Source of the DNA: Fasciola hepatica
Taxonomy: Eukaryota; Platyhelminthes; Trematoda; Plagiorchiida; Fasciolidae
Length of the DNA stretch: 64,000 nt
Assembly: GCA_948099385.1 (NCBI GenBank)
Contig: CANUEZ040000113.1
Location: 9,560,501-9,624,500, forward strand
Reading direction: 5' to 3'
Part shown: one piece after another, positions 1 to 11,746 of the stretch
Numbering within the stretch: the first letter of the stretch is position 1
Layout of the letters: the number at the start of each line of letters is the position of its first letter
The notes under the pieces: generated by a model
Database searches by the model: none
The model's input: the letters and a program-made list of their open reading frames with translations, nothing else
Told to the model about the DNA's origin: nothing
Program-made: the position numbers and the translations under genes

Positions 1-3000
1 CATTAGCCGTACCGGAAATCCTAATGGTTGCATTTATCTCATTTGTATTGAAGAAAATGAAGCTCGTCCGCAGCCGTTTAATAAGCTGCAAGCTGACGGG
101 CACATAAGCTGGTAAAAAGCTGAGTTGCATGAGCTTTCACGAGATAACAAGATGGGTCCATCGATACAAGGAGGAATCGACTAGCCGGGGATTCCCGCAC
201 TGCAGCGTGACCAAAAATCAACGCCGAACAGTAGTACTCGCGAGTATGAAAAGAATGCGCATTGGTGGTGGTGGACTTAATTCAGTCACAAGACCAAGCA
301 CAGCACAGATGTTAAGCCACGCCATGGTATTTGCGGAAGAAACGTGGTTGCTAGCTCGATTTATTTGGACTATATTTATCAGATATTCCTCTTAAATTGT
401 TAGAAAGAACTGACCGAACCAAGGGGGCTCAGTCCTGATCTGCGTCCACGAATTCCTACTCGCATTAACCAGTGAGAGCACTGCTGACTCGTTCGATAGC
501 CAGCCATGTCTTCTCAGTAATCAGCAAGTCAACGCCTTTCCGGAATCCAGATCGGTGATCGTGCCAGTGGAGTCGCAAGTGGCTAGGTAGCGGGTCGATG
601 AGATGCGAAAAGATTTCCGTCAAGCGATTGCTGGCCATGTGACCAGTCAAACATCCAGGAGCCAGTCTACTTGGTGCAGGTATGAACCAGTTTGTTTGCT
701 TTGCGGCAACTGGTGTCAGTCGCTCTTCCTTCCCTCGTCGCTAAAGTTTTGTGCCAGTAAAGTAATCTGACTCCTCACTAGATTAGGTGGGGCGGTATGA
801 AAAGTCTCCCACTCGAATCATACATCGAAGGACACCCAAGGTTTTTGTGGTTAACAACCCTTGTAAATACTTCTTACATTTTCGTAGGAAGAATCCAGGG
901 ATTGCCCAGTGCTGCTGCTGTCAAGCATGGTTATATCGGCCATCCGGCCAGTTATTTCCCACCGCTGCCGTCTTTTTTCAAGCTCATTGACAGCCACCTT
1001 GACTTGCCAGGAATTTCCGAGCTCAAACTGTCTACCCGGCAAAATTTGCACTTTGCATCACACCTGTGTGCGGGCTTTTCACCTAACCAGTAATTTCCGC
1101 TACGAGAAGGAATGGTATGTCTGATCAAGTATTTGCTCCAGATATGTGTGATGAAACGACTCAAGCAAGCCTGCCGCAATAAACAGAGATAACCTTTGAT
1201 TCAAAATGACTCACGGTCAGTAGCCGAGTTATTGCATATGAACTTTTTTAAGTGTTTAGCTCCAATCCCCACAACCGAAGTAGCTTTAAACTACGCCCTC
1301 GGTTCAGAGCGTACAAACCTACGGTGTAAGCACGCAAAACTTAAGAAGGTTTGTAGTCATACTAAGGGCTTTGAGCTTTCAATGCAGCTTGGTCCGTTCA
1401 CAGCAGCAATCAACATTATAACTAAGCACAAGCTAAAGCCCGAAGAGCTGTCAATTTTAGATAGCCATAACGCGTCATCAAAGCGTTCTAGTGTACTGAT
1501 GCATAAAAATTACCGCGACTTGAACTTTACGGCTAACCTTACCTAGAGCTACATACAGATATGTGTTTCCGTGGCTGTATCCGGAACAGAAATCTATATT
1601 TGCCGATTATGTAATCGCAGACTTGCTTGCTGAGACGATGGTGATTGAAAGGTCGTTATAGCGGTTCCTCAGCCCTTTTTGTTTCGGTTCCGGATCCTGC
1701 TTCCGCCACCGATCACTTTCCCCGAATCAGCAGCCTCAAACTGTCTACGGCCCTCTTTCTGAAATATTGTGTCATTATTGTACAAAAGTAATAGACCAAA
1801 AGATAAGGATAAAAACCTCTTTCATGGGACACCCTCTTGGTCCTCACTTTCATTCTGAATGACCTGATCCAATTACTCACCAAGCTGAGAGCACCGCACA
1901 GTCCTGGTCATGCCAGCAGTCAGTCAGCTCTAAGTTTTGATGGAACTGAAGTACCCACTCAAATCTAATATGCTTTCAACTCATACTCTGAATACTGCAG
2001 ATTCCTGTCGCAGTAGAACGGGGCGTTCGTAGACTTTGTTCATAAGAAGGTACATTGGCTGAGCCCTCTAATGACCGCTCAACAGCTGTGCCCGATGATG
2101 TCCAGGACAACGAAAATATTGATCAAACGGCAACTGCCCCTATCTCTGTTGTCCCGTGACCTTATCCGCAACAATCTTCGCGGCATCCTTAGATCAAGCT
2201 CGTGAGCTGTACTCTGGTGTGAATTGCTGGGCATGAGCACATCGGCCGCCAATAGTAAAAACCCGTCAATGGCACATATCTTGATATGACCAGAACGTTT
2301 GCCACGCATCTTGCCCTCATCTTTTGGCTGAAGTTGAAGCTTACTGATTCACGTATCCCGGCCAATATTTGTTATTTGTCCCCAAAACCACCCTCAATTG
2401 GTTTTCACTGGCAGACACCGCTCGCGGTCGGTTCCCGTCACATTTGGTGAAGCGCAAGAAAGCTTGCCTGGCCTAATGTTTGTACATATGTTCATAAATA
2501 TATACATAAATGTCAATGGCCCTTTTTCGCTCTGAGCCGTGGTATCACTTTCCTGCTCACAGACAGCAGTCCAGCCTTCACAAGTTCCATCTGCAGCACT
2601 TTGAAATCACTCTTTCAACTAGCAGCAATAATCTAGTGTGCGTAGATCACTTGCGCTTTTCCTGGTAGAACGAGCTCCCGCACTCTGCGCCACCGCCTCA
2701 CCTTCGAATGTCTAGTTCCCCCAACAGGTTCTATCACTGAATCAATGTTTGGTTGCCTAGAAGTCACCATTTCGAGACCTTAGACTGCATTACCCATACA
2801 CCCTAAACTTCTGTGGGGAACCTTGAAAATTTTCAAGTCAGAACAGATAACTGGCCTTATTACTAGACCTTCTGGACTATAAGCTAGCTCCTCACTTATC
2901 TCACCTGAGGCCTTAACCAGAATGCCTTTCCGTCGTTTGATTCGGCGCCTCCTTATTCAGGGTTGTTGGCCAAAACAGAGCTCATAGGTCACTCATGTCC

Positions 3001-3264
3001 CTTGAACAATGAACGCCAAGTCTTGCTACGCAGTGACCATCCTAGGTTGCCACCCATTATTCATAGCCCATGCTTTTTGACTCGACTATTACATTGCTTG
3101 GAATTTTCTTCCGGTCATTTTTTATCATTCTCAACAACAACCTCTTACACTCCGCTTCAGAAAAGCCTCAGATTAACCATTTCACCTTCTGGATTGGCGA
3201 TGAGAACGAACTCCTGTCTAAAAAAGCAGCTCAGACTGTGAAACAAGTTCCACGATTCTTTCTG
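1..3264. other. Unassigned sequence, no gene recognised
   Basis: No domain, RNA gene or repeat boundary could be recognised on either strand. The longest open stretch is a 116-codon plus-strand frame at 1196-1546 with no recognisable motif. It could be chance, an exon or old repeat DNA. Base composition resembles the rest of the window. Confidence 0.4.
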
Positions 3265-3445
3265 CGGCTACACACCGACAGTCTGCCCCGTCATGAAAAC
3301 CCATCCACGTAGTACCCAAACTCATAAGCGGATTACCACACACACTGGGATAAAGCTTAAAATTGTGAGGTCCATTTCAAAACGTATCTGTGTTGGGCCA
3401 TATGTGCTCTCACGTCGATGTGTCGCCTTTTCCTGAAACCGCCCT
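3265..3445 (+). pseudogene. C2H2 zinc-finger remnant (two degraded fingers)
   Basis: One plus-strand frame around 3275-3355 reads a cysteine, twelve residues, a histidine, five residues and a second histidine, followed directly by the linker-like string HTGIK, close to the classical HTGEK linker of C2H2 fingers. The first zinc-binding cysteine is replaced. After a frame change, 3360-3445 reads CEV and then HMCSHVDVSPF, which has the layout of a second finger and linker. The frame is broken, so nothing functional is encoded. It is either a remnant of a zinc-finger gene or retrocopy, or a chance resemblance; the HTGIK linker in register with the His pair argues against chance. Neighbours are unassigned. 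Confidence 0.35.
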
Positions 3446-4699
3446 AAACATTTCTGACAGCATATGCCTGCTTTCTTTCTCTTTCTCGTGCAAAGGTGTC
3501 TGATGTAAGGTCACTTACTCATCGCTAGTCACCACTAGCCAGCAAAGCCTGTCCTGTCTCAAAAACGTGTTGTAACACACCAGATTGTAGAACCTATTCT
3601 CCCCAAGGACCCGGCATCAGTGACCAACCCGCCCTGCAAGAAATATTCCGACTGACGTGCTACCCAGTCCAAGTCCACCATTTCTAACTCTCTCACTTGT
3701 TCATCTTTGCGTACATTTTTACAAGTGTACAATGGTTGCCAACTGGCTACAGCTGAGAACTCCATTGCACAGCCATCGTTTTATTCAATAGTCCAGATCG
3801 CGCTTTACCTGGAATGGAACCTCAACTATATAATAGTACTTTCCTTATCCAGCAGCCTCTTAATTCGCGTGCCTCCGAGCCGGCTTGTTTCCCTGAGAAG
3901 CTTATAAGGAAAGCCAGACTATCGTGGACCGTTGCAAAACCAAGTAGGCCTGTGTGCTGGGGGCACAGTTGGAATTGTCGCTTTGACCTTCAGTGAGGCA
4001 CAACGAGAGATGCGCGGATGCTTAAACTGATGAAAAGCTTCTCGGATCTCCGCTGCAAAAAGCAGGGGCTTTCAAGTTGGGTGCCCAGAGCATTTTCGGC
4101 CTCCTTCATTTGCTTGAGTTTTCAAAAGTTGTCCTCGATTACCGACGCCCATCCCCTCACTGAATTTCTTGAATCACTTAGGCCTTTCTAAAAACTCTCG
4201 TTGGTTTTCCTCTCCCATTCAGAGGCAAACCGCCTCAGTGTTCTCCTCACCCCATATAATTGTCATTCGTTTAACCCCGTCAGTATGCACTTGCAAATCT
4301 CCCTATCCTCATGATTCTTGCGTATCTAACCATTCTTCCACTTCCCCGTTTAAGCTGTCAGTCATATTTGTATTCAGCCGTTCTATACGTGAACCAGCTG
4401 GATCGAATCCTGTCGGTAGAACCATCCTCAAGCTAAGTTCATCCATTTTGAGATGTCCATTGCCCACAAATTGAAGAGTAAGGTTGTCTAAGGAAGTGCT
4501 CCTGGACCACCGATATTATTAACATGAGAGACACCTATGGTGCCTTGACATAGAGTTGAATTTTCTTATTTGCAGATGGAAAGAAGGCAACCTTTGAATT
4601 TGAAAGAAGTAACCTGCCTACAACCCTGAGTAGCATCATGGTTGATACGCGGTCCAAGTCATCTTAACCTGGTCACTGAAAAATGGAATTTCAGGCGGA
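3446..4699. other. Unassigned sequence, no gene recognised
   Basis: Nothing recognisable on either strand. A tRNA B-box-like string (GGATCGAATCC) lies near 4394, but no A box or cloverleaf could be drawn around it. Confidence 0.4.
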
Positions 4700-4837
4700 A
4701 AGAAGCAGATACTTCAAATAGCTGCGTTATTACCTTCAATGAGCTTAAGACCAGAGATGTCCCACTTCTATGCCCCCAACAATGCAAGACCTCAAACCGC
4801 AATTCTTTTGCACATCCAGTTTCTATGGACATACTTT
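4700..4837 (-). repeat. Third, partial copy of the unknown repeat (exon-like core)
   Basis: This stretch matches part of the 986-bp unit found at 11747 and 36171. Positions 4734-4833 are identical base for base to 12027-12126. The match stops abruptly on the high-coordinate side and fades within about 35 bp on the low side. Read on the minus strand, the identical core follows an AG and is followed by GTAATA, as an exon would be. One minus-strand frame is open through the core and the other two contain stops. The neighbouring sequence resembles neither other copy. Confidence 0.6.
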
Positions 4838-5570
4838 TGATGATAATGGTATATTTCTCGGCCATGGTCGAGACGCACGCGCTAGCGCATGATCATGGTG
4901 TGACACGTTACTCAATAAGGTGGAACATTCACAAATTCAAAGTATGAAAGTCAAGAGTATCAGCGATAGATAGACATAGCCAGCAATAGTTTGAATGGAT
5001 CACTTTATTAATGGTCTGCGCGGCAGTTTCAAACCGGTTTCGAATCCGGGCTGGGCAGTGGGGATATCGAAAAACCGTTGGCGCAGTGTCAAGGACGCAT
5101 TATGAATGAGAATGATGCAAGCTGGGAAACGGAGGCCTGCTAAGGTTCTACAGATGGAGTAAATTTTGAACAAGAAGAAAAGGAAGAAAAAAAATTGTAA
5201 AGAAGTGTTCTCGGGAAAATCGGTGCATGCGGAGAGGATAGCGATCCATGAAGACGATGCAGACCCTGAATGTCGGATTTACCGGAGTTCAATAAATGGA
5301 ATGAGTTTCGAAACGGTGCCGAGACCAATTTCGTGAAAGTGAACACTGGTGGATGTGGGAGAAACAGCAGTCCATAAAAAGGTGAGTTTAGATTCAGGAT
5401 CAGTAACATGTACCATTCAGAAATGAGAAAACGCAAGTGGAAGGTCCTCGAGGAGTGGAGAGTCAATTTCCAACCGGCTACGGTTCGGAGGAAAGGTGGA
5501 CTGTGGTAACGGAAAATAAAGTGTGAAATCTCCGCATGGACTTGAGCGGTAATAAGCTGTTTCACTAACA
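4838..5570. other. Unassigned sequence
   Basis: No gene or domain recognised. A minus-strand open frame of 153 codons (5140-5601) begins in a TA repeat and has no recognisable motif. It may be 3'-untranslated sequence of the neighbouring minus-strand CR1-like element or unrelated DNA. Confidence 0.35.
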
Positions 5571-5590
5571 AATATATATATATATACATA
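5571..5590. repeat. (TA)n microsatellite
   Basis: A short TA run in the probable 3' region of CR1-A, at a place comparable with the TA run in CR1-B. Confidence 0.8.
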
Positions 5591-6683
5591 TGTTGACGCA
5601 TTTGCCTTCAGTGATATTCAGGGTCGTTTCTGGTAACGTACGACATCATATGGGTATGTTTCGTCTAGCAGGGCAAAGTATGTGTCGGTCAATCGGCTGA
5701 GTGTGGTGGTATATTAGCAAGATGCGCATGAACTGGAATGTGTGTTGGTTGTTTTAGAAAAAGCTGAATGATCTGATAAGCAATTGGGAGTATTTCCTGT
5801 CGGGTGGATTGATTTTGGTCCCAGTTGCTATGGTAGGTTCTACTTGAGTCTCTGTCCGTACGAGTCAAAGTGGCATCCTTGGTTATCCGGTTTGGTGACT
5901 GCGATAGTGGGAGACAACAGACCTGAAATAAAGGGGGGTTGCGGTCTGGACGTGGTTCCAGCTGTGGGTTATGATGATATATGAAGACAATAGACAATGG
6001 ACTGGTTACGTCTGTGTGAGTGAAGCATGGATGAAGTTTCATTTGAGCAGTCGATGGCACCTACTCCACATTCTAAGTAAAAATAGACTCGCGGTGGATT
6101 TGTGCTATACTTCTGCAGGCTAACGGAGTTGCGTACACTAGTTTGGTGACGGTGTATGCATCCCAAAGGATTTATGATTTTTCACGTTGGCATGGCATCG
6201 CTCGGACGCTAATGAAAGACCTAGGGTCTCACGGTTTAGAGCAGTTAGAAATGATAACCCTCAGTACTGTTTGCTTACGAAGAAAGCAGTTTGGCAACAA
6301 TGCGATAAGATAGGTTTGAAATAACAGACTGTAAGCGAATGTGACTGACACACTGGTTGGGTTTATATGAACGGTCAGTGGCACATTTCATATTTTGGTC
6401 TGGGTTTAAATTCGAGAGTTTAAATAACGTAGGGTTGATAAGTACTACTTCGAGCTTGCAATATAGCGTAGACCGGGTGGGCTGCTGCGTCTGCATTTCA
6501 AAGGATAAATTGTTTGCAAGCAATTAGAAGTTCTGAAGAGCAATTAAGGAAGAATGCAGAAAGAATCGCTAGGGCATCAGTGGTGATGCGCTAGAGAAAA
6601 TTGTTATCATGCACAGAAACGTGGACGTACGTTGCACTGGCGTTTGTCATCGGGCGAGAAATGAAAGTTCTGGTGCAATAATC

Positions 6684-9600
6684 CTAGTAATCAAACCCGT
6701 TTTCGTAGGCCACCTCTTCGGTGACGGTTTGGCCGGTAAGAAGGATCACATTGGGAACAGTCAAGAAGTGATTCAGCGAGCCTCTCCACTGGGAAATTGA
6801 GAGACTCTCGCGGATGTTTAGCGGGAGTTTATTCCATAACTTTGAGTATTTTATAAGAAAGAAGTTAGATCTTAACGCTAATTTTGATCTAGAAATAGAG
6901 AACTGCAATGACCGATGGCGTAGAACATAATTCGTGGAGGGAGTGAGACGAATAGGTTCAGTACACGAAAAGGCCGTACGGTGGTACAGCTTAAACAGGA
7001 AGCATAAATTGAGCTTCATGCGACGCAGCCATAGAGGGTCAAGACTGAGTAGGATGCATCGATCCTTGTAACACAAACTGGAGGAAAATCCCACTAATTG
7101 TTTGGTGAACTGACGTTGCACGGACTCCAGAGAAACGCGGTCGGATTTCGTCATGTTGGTGAAGATAATAGGACAGTATTCAAGGAGAGGCTTGGCGTGA
7201 GACTTGTAAGTGAGCAGTTTGCAATCATTTAGCCGAAAGGTTCTGGAGATGAGACCAGTGGTTCTTCTCGTCTTTGCAATCTGGAGTGAAACATACCCAG
7301 AAAACCTAAAACTGCAAGAATAGTGAAGACCAAGGTCTCGAACTAAAGGGCTGTACGAGATGGGTAGGTCGTGGATAAGCAGGGTTCCGGAGGCCACTTG
7401 ACATCTGAATGTTGTGTAGCAGCTCTTCGAGGCCGAGAATTCCATACTCCATGAATTGCACCAATCCCCGAGTCGCTTGAGGTCACTAGAAATTTCATCT
7501 AGCATAATGTTGAGGTTCTGACGAGGAAACTCATAGACAATGTTAACGTCATCAGCGAAGAGGAATGGGGTGCCATGGTGCAAGATGGGAAATATATCAT
7601 TTATGTAGATGAGAAAAAGTAAAGGACCGAGTACACTGCCTTGTATAACTCCACTAGTGACTGGAGCAGGCTGTGAGAAACACCCATCAATGGAAACCAC
7701 TTGTGAGCGATTCGATAGGTACGATGTTAACCACGTTAGAAGCAAACCGGAAAAGCCGTGAGCTTTGAGTTTGGTTAGTAATAAAGCGTGAGGGACGCGG
7801 TCGAACGCTTTTGTCATATCAAGGTATACAATGATGATGGATTGACTGTTGTCGGCGGCCGCCGTTATGAGGTTGAAAATGTCGTTTTGGCAAGTGATGC
7901 ATGAACGTGACTTTAAGAAGCCATGCTGCCTACTATGAATGATGTTATGGGACAATAGGAAGTCGGACATCCGCTGTTTGATGAGGCGTTCCATCAACCT
8001 AGAAGAAATTGGAGTGTGGTTGATAGGGCGGTAATTGGAGGGTTCATGTATTGGTCTTTTCTTATGGATTGGGATGATGACCGCAGTCTTCCATTGTGAA
8101 GGAAATATGCCATACTTGATGGATAGATTGTAGACCTCCAATAGTAGGGCTGCGATATCAGTTCCTCCAAGGCGTAGAAATGTTGATGGAACACCATCAT
8201 GGCCAAGGTGTGAGGACTTCCGGACACGAATAAGCTGGTTGGTCACCTCTTTTAGAGTAAATTCTAAATCAGACAGTAAGTGCTCGGTGACAGGGTCTAT
8301 GCATGGGGGTAAAGTAAGGGGGCCCGTAGTCATGGACGCAGCAAAGTAGGAATTAAGAGCCTGGGCTATCGCTACAGGTGAGGTGATGTGATCGTTATTT
8401 TCCAAAATGAGAGAGGGGATACCCGCCGGTTTGCTCTGATTTCTGTTCTTCATTAGGCGTGCCAACTTTGAGGAAGTATCATGGCATTGCAAGGCCGATA
8501 CTTCTTGTTTTTTTAGCATATCGTCAGATTTAATTCTGATTGCTAACGAGAGACGTTGGAGCTGCAAGAATGACGATAAGTCACTACTGTTGTGATACAC
8601 CTTCTGGAGCTTCAGATATTTGTTTTGCATTCGGCTCAGGACTGTAATACGGACTCGGTTTGATATGATATGAGTTGTAGTGATTTTGGACAGCAAGTAT
8701 GATAGGTTAGAATATAGTAAATCAGCAGCTAGCTGGGGGTCGCTTTGCAGGAAGAAGTCGTCCCAGCCTAACGAACGAAGCGTGCAGATAAGATTGTCCC
8801 AGTTGACTGCTGAAGAGAAACGATTGGGTGGGTGGGATTTATCGAAAGCTTGCGGAACCGCGAAGACGCAGGACACCATTCTGTGGTCACTTCCTGGAAA
8901 AAGGTCGAGCGTACTGGCTGAAACATCAGATAAACCAATCGTGAACAACAAATCAAGGATGTTGTTACCTCTAGTTAGGACTGTTACATGTTGGATCCAG
9001 CGCCCTACGCGGATGCATGACATGAAATCTAATAAGTTGTTTGGGGCAGATAGAGTATTCCAACAGATGCTCGGTGCATTGAAGTCCCTCGCGATGAGTT
9101 TGGAGGAACAGGGCAGCAATGAAGGTAGTTGAGCGCGTCAATAATCTTGGTAAGGTCCATAGGGTTGGAATCAGGTGGCCGATAGATGCAACCAATATGA
9201 AGATAGGAGTTAGGTAAGGGAATCGTTAACCACAGAGAATCCTGAACGGCGTCGAGGGTTGTGTGTGAGAGTGGAATGGCCTGAAGAGTGTTTTTGACAT
9301 AAATTAGACGGCCTCCTCCACGACGAGGCCTATTCCTTCGGAACATCTGGTAGCCAACTAGAAAGACTCGATCTGACGGGACGGAATCCGTTAGCCAAGT
9401 TTCAGTTACAATGATAATATCAAAGTTGGAGGGCTGAGCGATGCTGCGGATGGCTTTAGTTTTGTTCAGTAATGAACGGTCATTTACGAGTATGACGGAA
9501 AGAGACGATGCAAGCCTCGATGGTGGTGGATATGGTGGGGGGTTCGGTAGTGGTGATGAAGGTGGTAATTCCAGTGGAGAATAGGGCAAGCATGGGGGGA

Positions 9601-9745
9601 GGACCTCAGTTGTTCCACGGATTTGATGAGTTATAACCTGGTGGGGGATAGTGTAAGGAAAGAGGGATGGAGAGGTGCTGTTTAGGAGAGTAGTTTGAAT
9701 GCGGGGAATATTCTCGGAGGGGGCCGGCAGGAAAAAAGCAGCCAC
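6684..9745 (-). pseudogene. CR1-A ORF2: endonuclease and reverse transcriptase, one frameshift
   Basis: The product would nick target DNA and copy the element RNA by target-primed reverse transcription. The N-terminal frame (9745-9029) carries a proline-rich lead and an endonuclease with VTETWL and YRPP. The frame shifts near 9119, and the rest (9119-6684) carries IARDFNAP and PGSDHR, then the reverse transcriptase with YRPINHTPISSRLMERL, LDMTKAFDRVPHALLL, GVIQGSVLGPLLFLIYIND and the catalytic FADD, then a thumb-like C-terminal region ending AYENGFDY. The usual GDFN of the endonuclease reads RDFN. The start at 9745 overlaps ORF1 by about 140 bases in another frame. About 1,010 residues would be encoded if the frame were continuous. 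The catalytic aspartates of the reverse transcriptase are present. Confidence 0.85.
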
Positions 9746-11260
9746 GGATGGATGGCAGTGCTAGGCTAAGAGACGTGGATGGGTCCTGTGGGAGTGGGAA
9801 GCTAGGTGAGGCACGGACATGGTTCCCAGGGAGTGACTGGGTGGCAGTAGAGGTATAGAGCAGTTGGTGTGGCGGATAGTAATGTAATGGAGCGGTGATT
9901 GGAGGGGGATAAGGTGGGTAAAAGTAGGGTGGAAATGATAAGGCAGTTAGCCGAGATGGAAAGGTAGGATTCACAGCCACACAGGAGGCTGGTAAAATGT
10001 CGCTCGACTGAGCCTTTTTCTTATGGTTTGCATGTGCATTATGTTGATGGGTTTTGTTCTTTTGGCGACGAAGTGATAACTTCTGAGGGTCAGTCTGCAC
10101 TGACGGGCTAACCAGCGGTGGTGGCCTAGGTGGTAACCAGATACATTCTGGTGGCGAGTGGGTGAGTGCAGCGGGTGAGCTTAGGGGCCTGGTTGGGTTA
10201 TCAAAAATGCCAGGGGTAACGGGATGCATGGGTGTAGACGGAGGTGGGTTGATGGTGCGGTGATTTTTAGGTACGGTTGCATAACCTGACATGGAGCTAG
10301 TAGAAGGAATGGGGTCGTCTAGACATGTGGAGAACATGAGCTCGCGGGTGGATGAGTCGGAAGAACCTTCATCAGTTTTGTGAATGCTGGGGCGCTTGTT
10401 CCAGTCTATAGATTTGCCTGGGCTATTCTGAACACTGGGGCGTTTGCCAGGTGGCTCAATGGGTGAGAAAATTGGCGTACTGTCTAAATCTACGGTTGCA
10501 TTGTGATCTGCAATAGATGGCAACATCGGGTGATGGCCAGTGATAGGTGCACCGGAGTTTTGGGGTGGATTGTTAGTTTCACCAACACCGGGGTTACTGT
10601 TCTGGGAGTGACTCTTGTGCACCTCCCTTTGGAGTGGAGTCTTGTCCGGAAGTATCTTGGCGCACTTGAAGCCGGTTTTGGCTACGACTGACGATTGCCG
10701 GCTGATAAAGGTCTTGGCGACAACTTCATTTGTAAACTGGAAAAGCAGTGGACAGTTGGTGCGCAGGGAAGTTTTGCGGAGTCTAACACAGTAGCACGGT
10801 TGTGAGCCAAGGTTGCAAGCGCTTAAGATCATATTTTTAGCAGCTGAGAGAGGTATTCGGTCTGGAATGTTAAACACAATCGCATTGTTCGCTTTTTTAT
10901 CCTTCTGAAGATCTCCGAGGCAACTGTGTCCACAAATTTCGTGGCCAGTAGTAGATTGGTTGGGGTATGGTGTGCGGCTGGATCAAGCAAGAACGCCATA
11001 GGCATCAGCTGACCGATAATCAGATCAGCGGAGTCAAGTCGGGAGGAAAGACTGCTTGGAGTTTTGGTCATTTCCGTAGATTGTCTATTGGCATTTCCAA
11101 GTATATCTACCAGAGAGACTGAGCAGTTGTCCGTTGAGTTTTGGAATTTAGTGGTCTTGCGACGGCGAGTGCTGACCGTGATTTTGGGTCGGCTGGGAGG
11201 AGATGTAGGCATACCTTTGGTGGTAAAGAGGTGGATGGCCAGTCGGACAAGATGTGGCAA
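9606..11260 (-). pseudogene. CR1-A ORF1, one frameshift
   Basis: Two overlapping minus-strand frames (11260-10829 and 10877-9606) form one ORF1, expected to be an RNA-binding particle protein. The frame change coincides with a run of six A on the coding strand (plus 10893-10898), where one A appears missing relative to CR1-B. The shared core includes AFLLDPA, FVDTVASEI, CVRLRKTS, CPLLFQF and DKTPLQREV, all with close counterparts in CR1-B ORF1. The C-terminal half is very rich in Pro, Ser and Thr with no recognisable domain. Ribosomal slippage on the A run is possible, but simple decay is more economical. Confidence 0.7.
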
Positions 11261-11290
11261 TAAGCAGGGGTTAGAGAGCTATACGGAAGC

Positions 11291-11746
11291 AGGGGATTAA
11301 ATGCAGAGTATTGCCAAAATATTTAAGCCTTAGGGGAGAGTGCTCGCCACAGGAGGTCACTATCGGCGGAACTAATTATGTATCAGTTGTTCAGCTAAAA
11401 ACTGCAAGCAGTTTCTGCGGATGTTGCTGTATGAAAGTTTCCGGATGTATTACGCAAGTCAAGACTGCTTTAGTCTCTTTACGAAGGTGATTCTCTGAGT
11501 GGTATCTTGGAGTCTGCTAGTGTTGTTTGACTGAGACTGATATTTCGCTTAGCTCCTACCCTACGATCAATTTGTATGTATATTATACCAACGGGTGGTC
11601 CCAGGAAATAGTGTTCAGAAAAAATTGCTTGATTTTTTCTGGGTCGGACAACAGGCCTTAGAGCTATAGTTTTAGGTATTATCCTAGATAGCTTAATAAA
11701 AACCATACCGATAACAGCGAGAAAGCTACGCGGTGTAACGCAGCAG
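11291..11746. other. Unassigned sequence between CR1-A and the 986-bp repeat
   Basis: This may include the CR1-A 5'-untranslated region. It does not resemble the corresponding interval beside the second repeat copy (36001-36170). No gene recognised. Confidence 0.4.

Larger units (their letters stand above)
5571..11290 (-). mobile_element. CR1-like non-LTR retrotransposon (CR1-A), nearly complete
   Basis: A minus-strand element in the order ORF1 (about 11260-9606), apurinic-type endonuclease plus reverse transcriptase (9745-6684), then a long 3' region. No LTRs are present. The layout, the endonuclease motifs and the FADD reverse-transcriptase motif fit the CR1/Jockey group; CR1-like is the best fit by eye. 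The 5' limit is set just beyond the ORF1 start and the 3' limit is uncertain. The TA run at 5571-5590 parallels a TA run in the 3' region of CR1-B (24222-24250), and short stretches near 5830-5880 resemble 24440-24480, which suggests a long shared 3' region. Only about two frameshifts interrupt its ORFs, fewer than in any other retroelement here. Confidence 0.75.

Noticed and set aside
5040..5060. B-box-like GGTTTCGAATCCGGG
   Set aside because: No A box at the right distance and no cloverleaf; it is a short palindrome.
10360..10400. CTGATGA on the minus strand, a possible ribozyme core
   Set aside because: It lacks the GAAA box and lies inside CR1-A ORF1.
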